Positions 5,649-6,629 of a stretch of 6,629 nt of DNA are shown here, piece after piece. The DNA is from Caldilineaceae bacterium. GTDB taxonomy: Bacteria > Chloroflexota > Anaerolineae > Caldilineales > Caldilineaceae. Every line of letters starts with the position of its first letter. Position 1 is the first letter of the stretch. A model generated the notes under the pieces. The model did no database searches. It saw nothing but the letters and a program-made list of their open reading frames with translations, and was not told where the DNA came from. The stretch is taken from the NCBI GenBank assembly GCA_020634815.1, contig JACKBA010000065.1:1-6629 (forward strand), in the 5' to 3' direction. The position numbers and the translations under genes were made by a program.

Positions 5649-6629
5649 CAACCTGCCCTTTGGCAGCGAGCCGCCTTTGAGCGCCGCCACCTGGGCGGGC
5701 GTGAAGGGCGCGTCGAAGAGCGGCGGCCACTCCTGATAGCAGCGAAACAACTCGAGGATAAAGTGCAGGCGGTCGGCCAGGTCGCCCCAGTCCGCCGCGC
5801 CCGACGCGCGCGTCGTGTCCGGCGTGGGGTCGATGCGCGCCAGCAGATCGCGCAGCGCCGGCTCCGTGATCGCCTGCAACGACGCCGGGTACTCGGCGCG
5901 CAGGTCACGGCCGAGGCGCAGCCGCGTCGCCTGCGGCAGTTCTATGGCCATCAACTGGTCGCTGATGAGGAAGCGCGCTTCGTCGCGCACGAGCGCCACC
6001 AGGCGATCCACCGCCGGGTCGACGGGCGACGGCCGGCCACGCAGGCGATCCCACGCCCGGCGCAGGCGGATCGACCAGCGTTCGGCGGGGAAGAGCGCGG
6101 CCAGCACGCGGTCGCGTAGTTGGCGCGGGTCGATGACCGGCGCCTCCATGGCCGCGACGATCTCGGGCTGGAGGCGCGTCTGCTCGTGAAAGCCGATCTC
6201 CACATTGGCCAGCAGGAGCAGTTGTGCGCGCCGGCCTGCGTCCGGCTCGAAGCGCGCGTCGTAGTAGCGGGCAAAGGCGGCGCGCAGGTAGTGCTGGCCG
6301 TCGGGCGGGTCGCCGGGGCGCAGGCCGGCGCAGAAGGCGTCGAGCGCGGCGCCATCGTAGGCGTCATTCTCCAGACAGGTGGCGCAAAAGCGGGCAAACT
6401 CGTGGCCAATCTCGGCGAAGACCTTGAGGTTGCCGCGCGCCACGGCGTCGCCGGCGCGGTCGAAGGGCGCCGTTGGGTCCAGCACCTGCCAGATGGTCTC
6501 GTCGACGGTCGCGGCCGGCGCGGCGTCACCTGCAGCCCCCTCCGGCCGCGGCGCCGCGGCCGGGCCATAGCGCAGCTTGGCTTCCAGCGTGCGCGCCAGA
6601 TCCTCCGTGCGGATCGTCTGGCCGGCCTG
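5646..6629 (-). CDS. Uncharacterised, probably soluble helical protein, C-terminal part (5' end outside window)
   Basis: The frame is open from the TAG at 5646-5648 to the right edge and gives 327 residues without the true start. An in-frame GTG at 6485 is not a convincing start because the frame continues upstream through TVDETIWQVLDP with the same composition and no ribosome binding site was noted there. No signal peptide or membrane helix is visible, and the protein is rich in Ala, Leu, Arg and Asp with amphipathic helices. Recognisable blocks are GNLKVFAEIGHEFARFC, GLRPGDPPDGQHYLRAAF, LLLANVEIGFHEQTRLQPEI and DEARFLISDQLMAIELP. The FHEQTR and GHEF histidines and acids could bind a metal, but I do not recognise the family and assign no function. 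The Ala/Pro/Gly-rich stretch at about 6516-6566 looks like a linker between an unseen N-terminal part and this domain. It is convergent with, and almost abuts, the glycosylase gene. Confidence 0.87.
   Translation of the reverse strand, partial: QAGQTIRTEDLARTLEAKLRYGPAAAPRPEGAAGDAAPAATVDETIWQVLDPTAPFDRAGDAVARGNLKVFAEIGHEFARFCATCLENDAYDGAALDAFCAGLRPGDPPDGQHYLRAAFARYYDARFEPDAGRRAQLLLLANVEIGFHEQTRLQPEIVAAMEAPVIDPRQLRDRVLAALFPAERWSIRLRRAWDRLRGRPSPVDPAVDRLVALVRDEARFLISDQLMAIELPQATRLRLGRDLRAEYPASLQAITEPALRDLLARIDPTPDTTRASGAADWGDLADRLHFILELFRCYQEWPPLFDAPFTPAQVAALKGGSLPKGRL

Overview
The window is GC-rich (roughly 60-70% by eye) and uses Shine-Dalgarno sites of the GGAGG type, plus one perfect TATAAT -10 box. 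Composition and the style of the proteins (a divergent Fpg, single-pass proteins with a degenerate peptidase-MA-like ectodomain) suggest a high-GC bacterium, perhaps Chloroflexota. That placement is a weak inference; no rRNA or taxonomic marker is present.

Layout. (1) 2-571, plus strand: the C-terminal part of a PfkB/ribokinase-family sugar kinase, cut by the left edge. (2) 624-4657, minus strand: three tandem paralogous genes (called p3, p2 and p1 in transcription order, at 4657-3401, 3255-2035 and 1847-624). Each encodes a protein of about 406-418 residues with a short acidic cytoplasmic tail, one transmembrane anchor and a large external domain. The external part resembles the peptidase-MA (gluzincin) fold but has no HExxH zinc motif in any copy. 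Gaps of 145 and 187 bp separate them, and each has its own strong ribosome binding site, so they may be separate transcription units. (3) 4813-5643, plus strand, divergent from p3: an Fpg/Nei-family DNA glycosylase with the catalytic N-terminus, H2TH motif and zinc finger intact, but with substitutions at several normally conserved active-site and intercalation positions. (4) 5646-6629, minus strand: the C-terminal 327 residues of an unrecognised, probably soluble helical protein, cut by the right edge and convergent with the glycosylase gene, with only 2 bp between the stop codons.

The paralog array is the most unusual part. In the body of the protein p2 and p3 are clearly the closest pair. 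In the last ~120 bp around the start codon and leader, p1 and p3 are almost identical and p2 is different. This mosaic suggests gene conversion or recombination of the 5' end, and conservation of the leader suggests it carries a regulatory signal. The p2 leader instead has two tandem 11-bp direct repeats placed where an activator such as a PhoB-type response regulator could bind. Nothing ties the kinase, the glycosylase and the array together functionally; the gene orientations suggest independent units. No tRNA, rRNA, CRISPR array, transposase or attachment site was seen.
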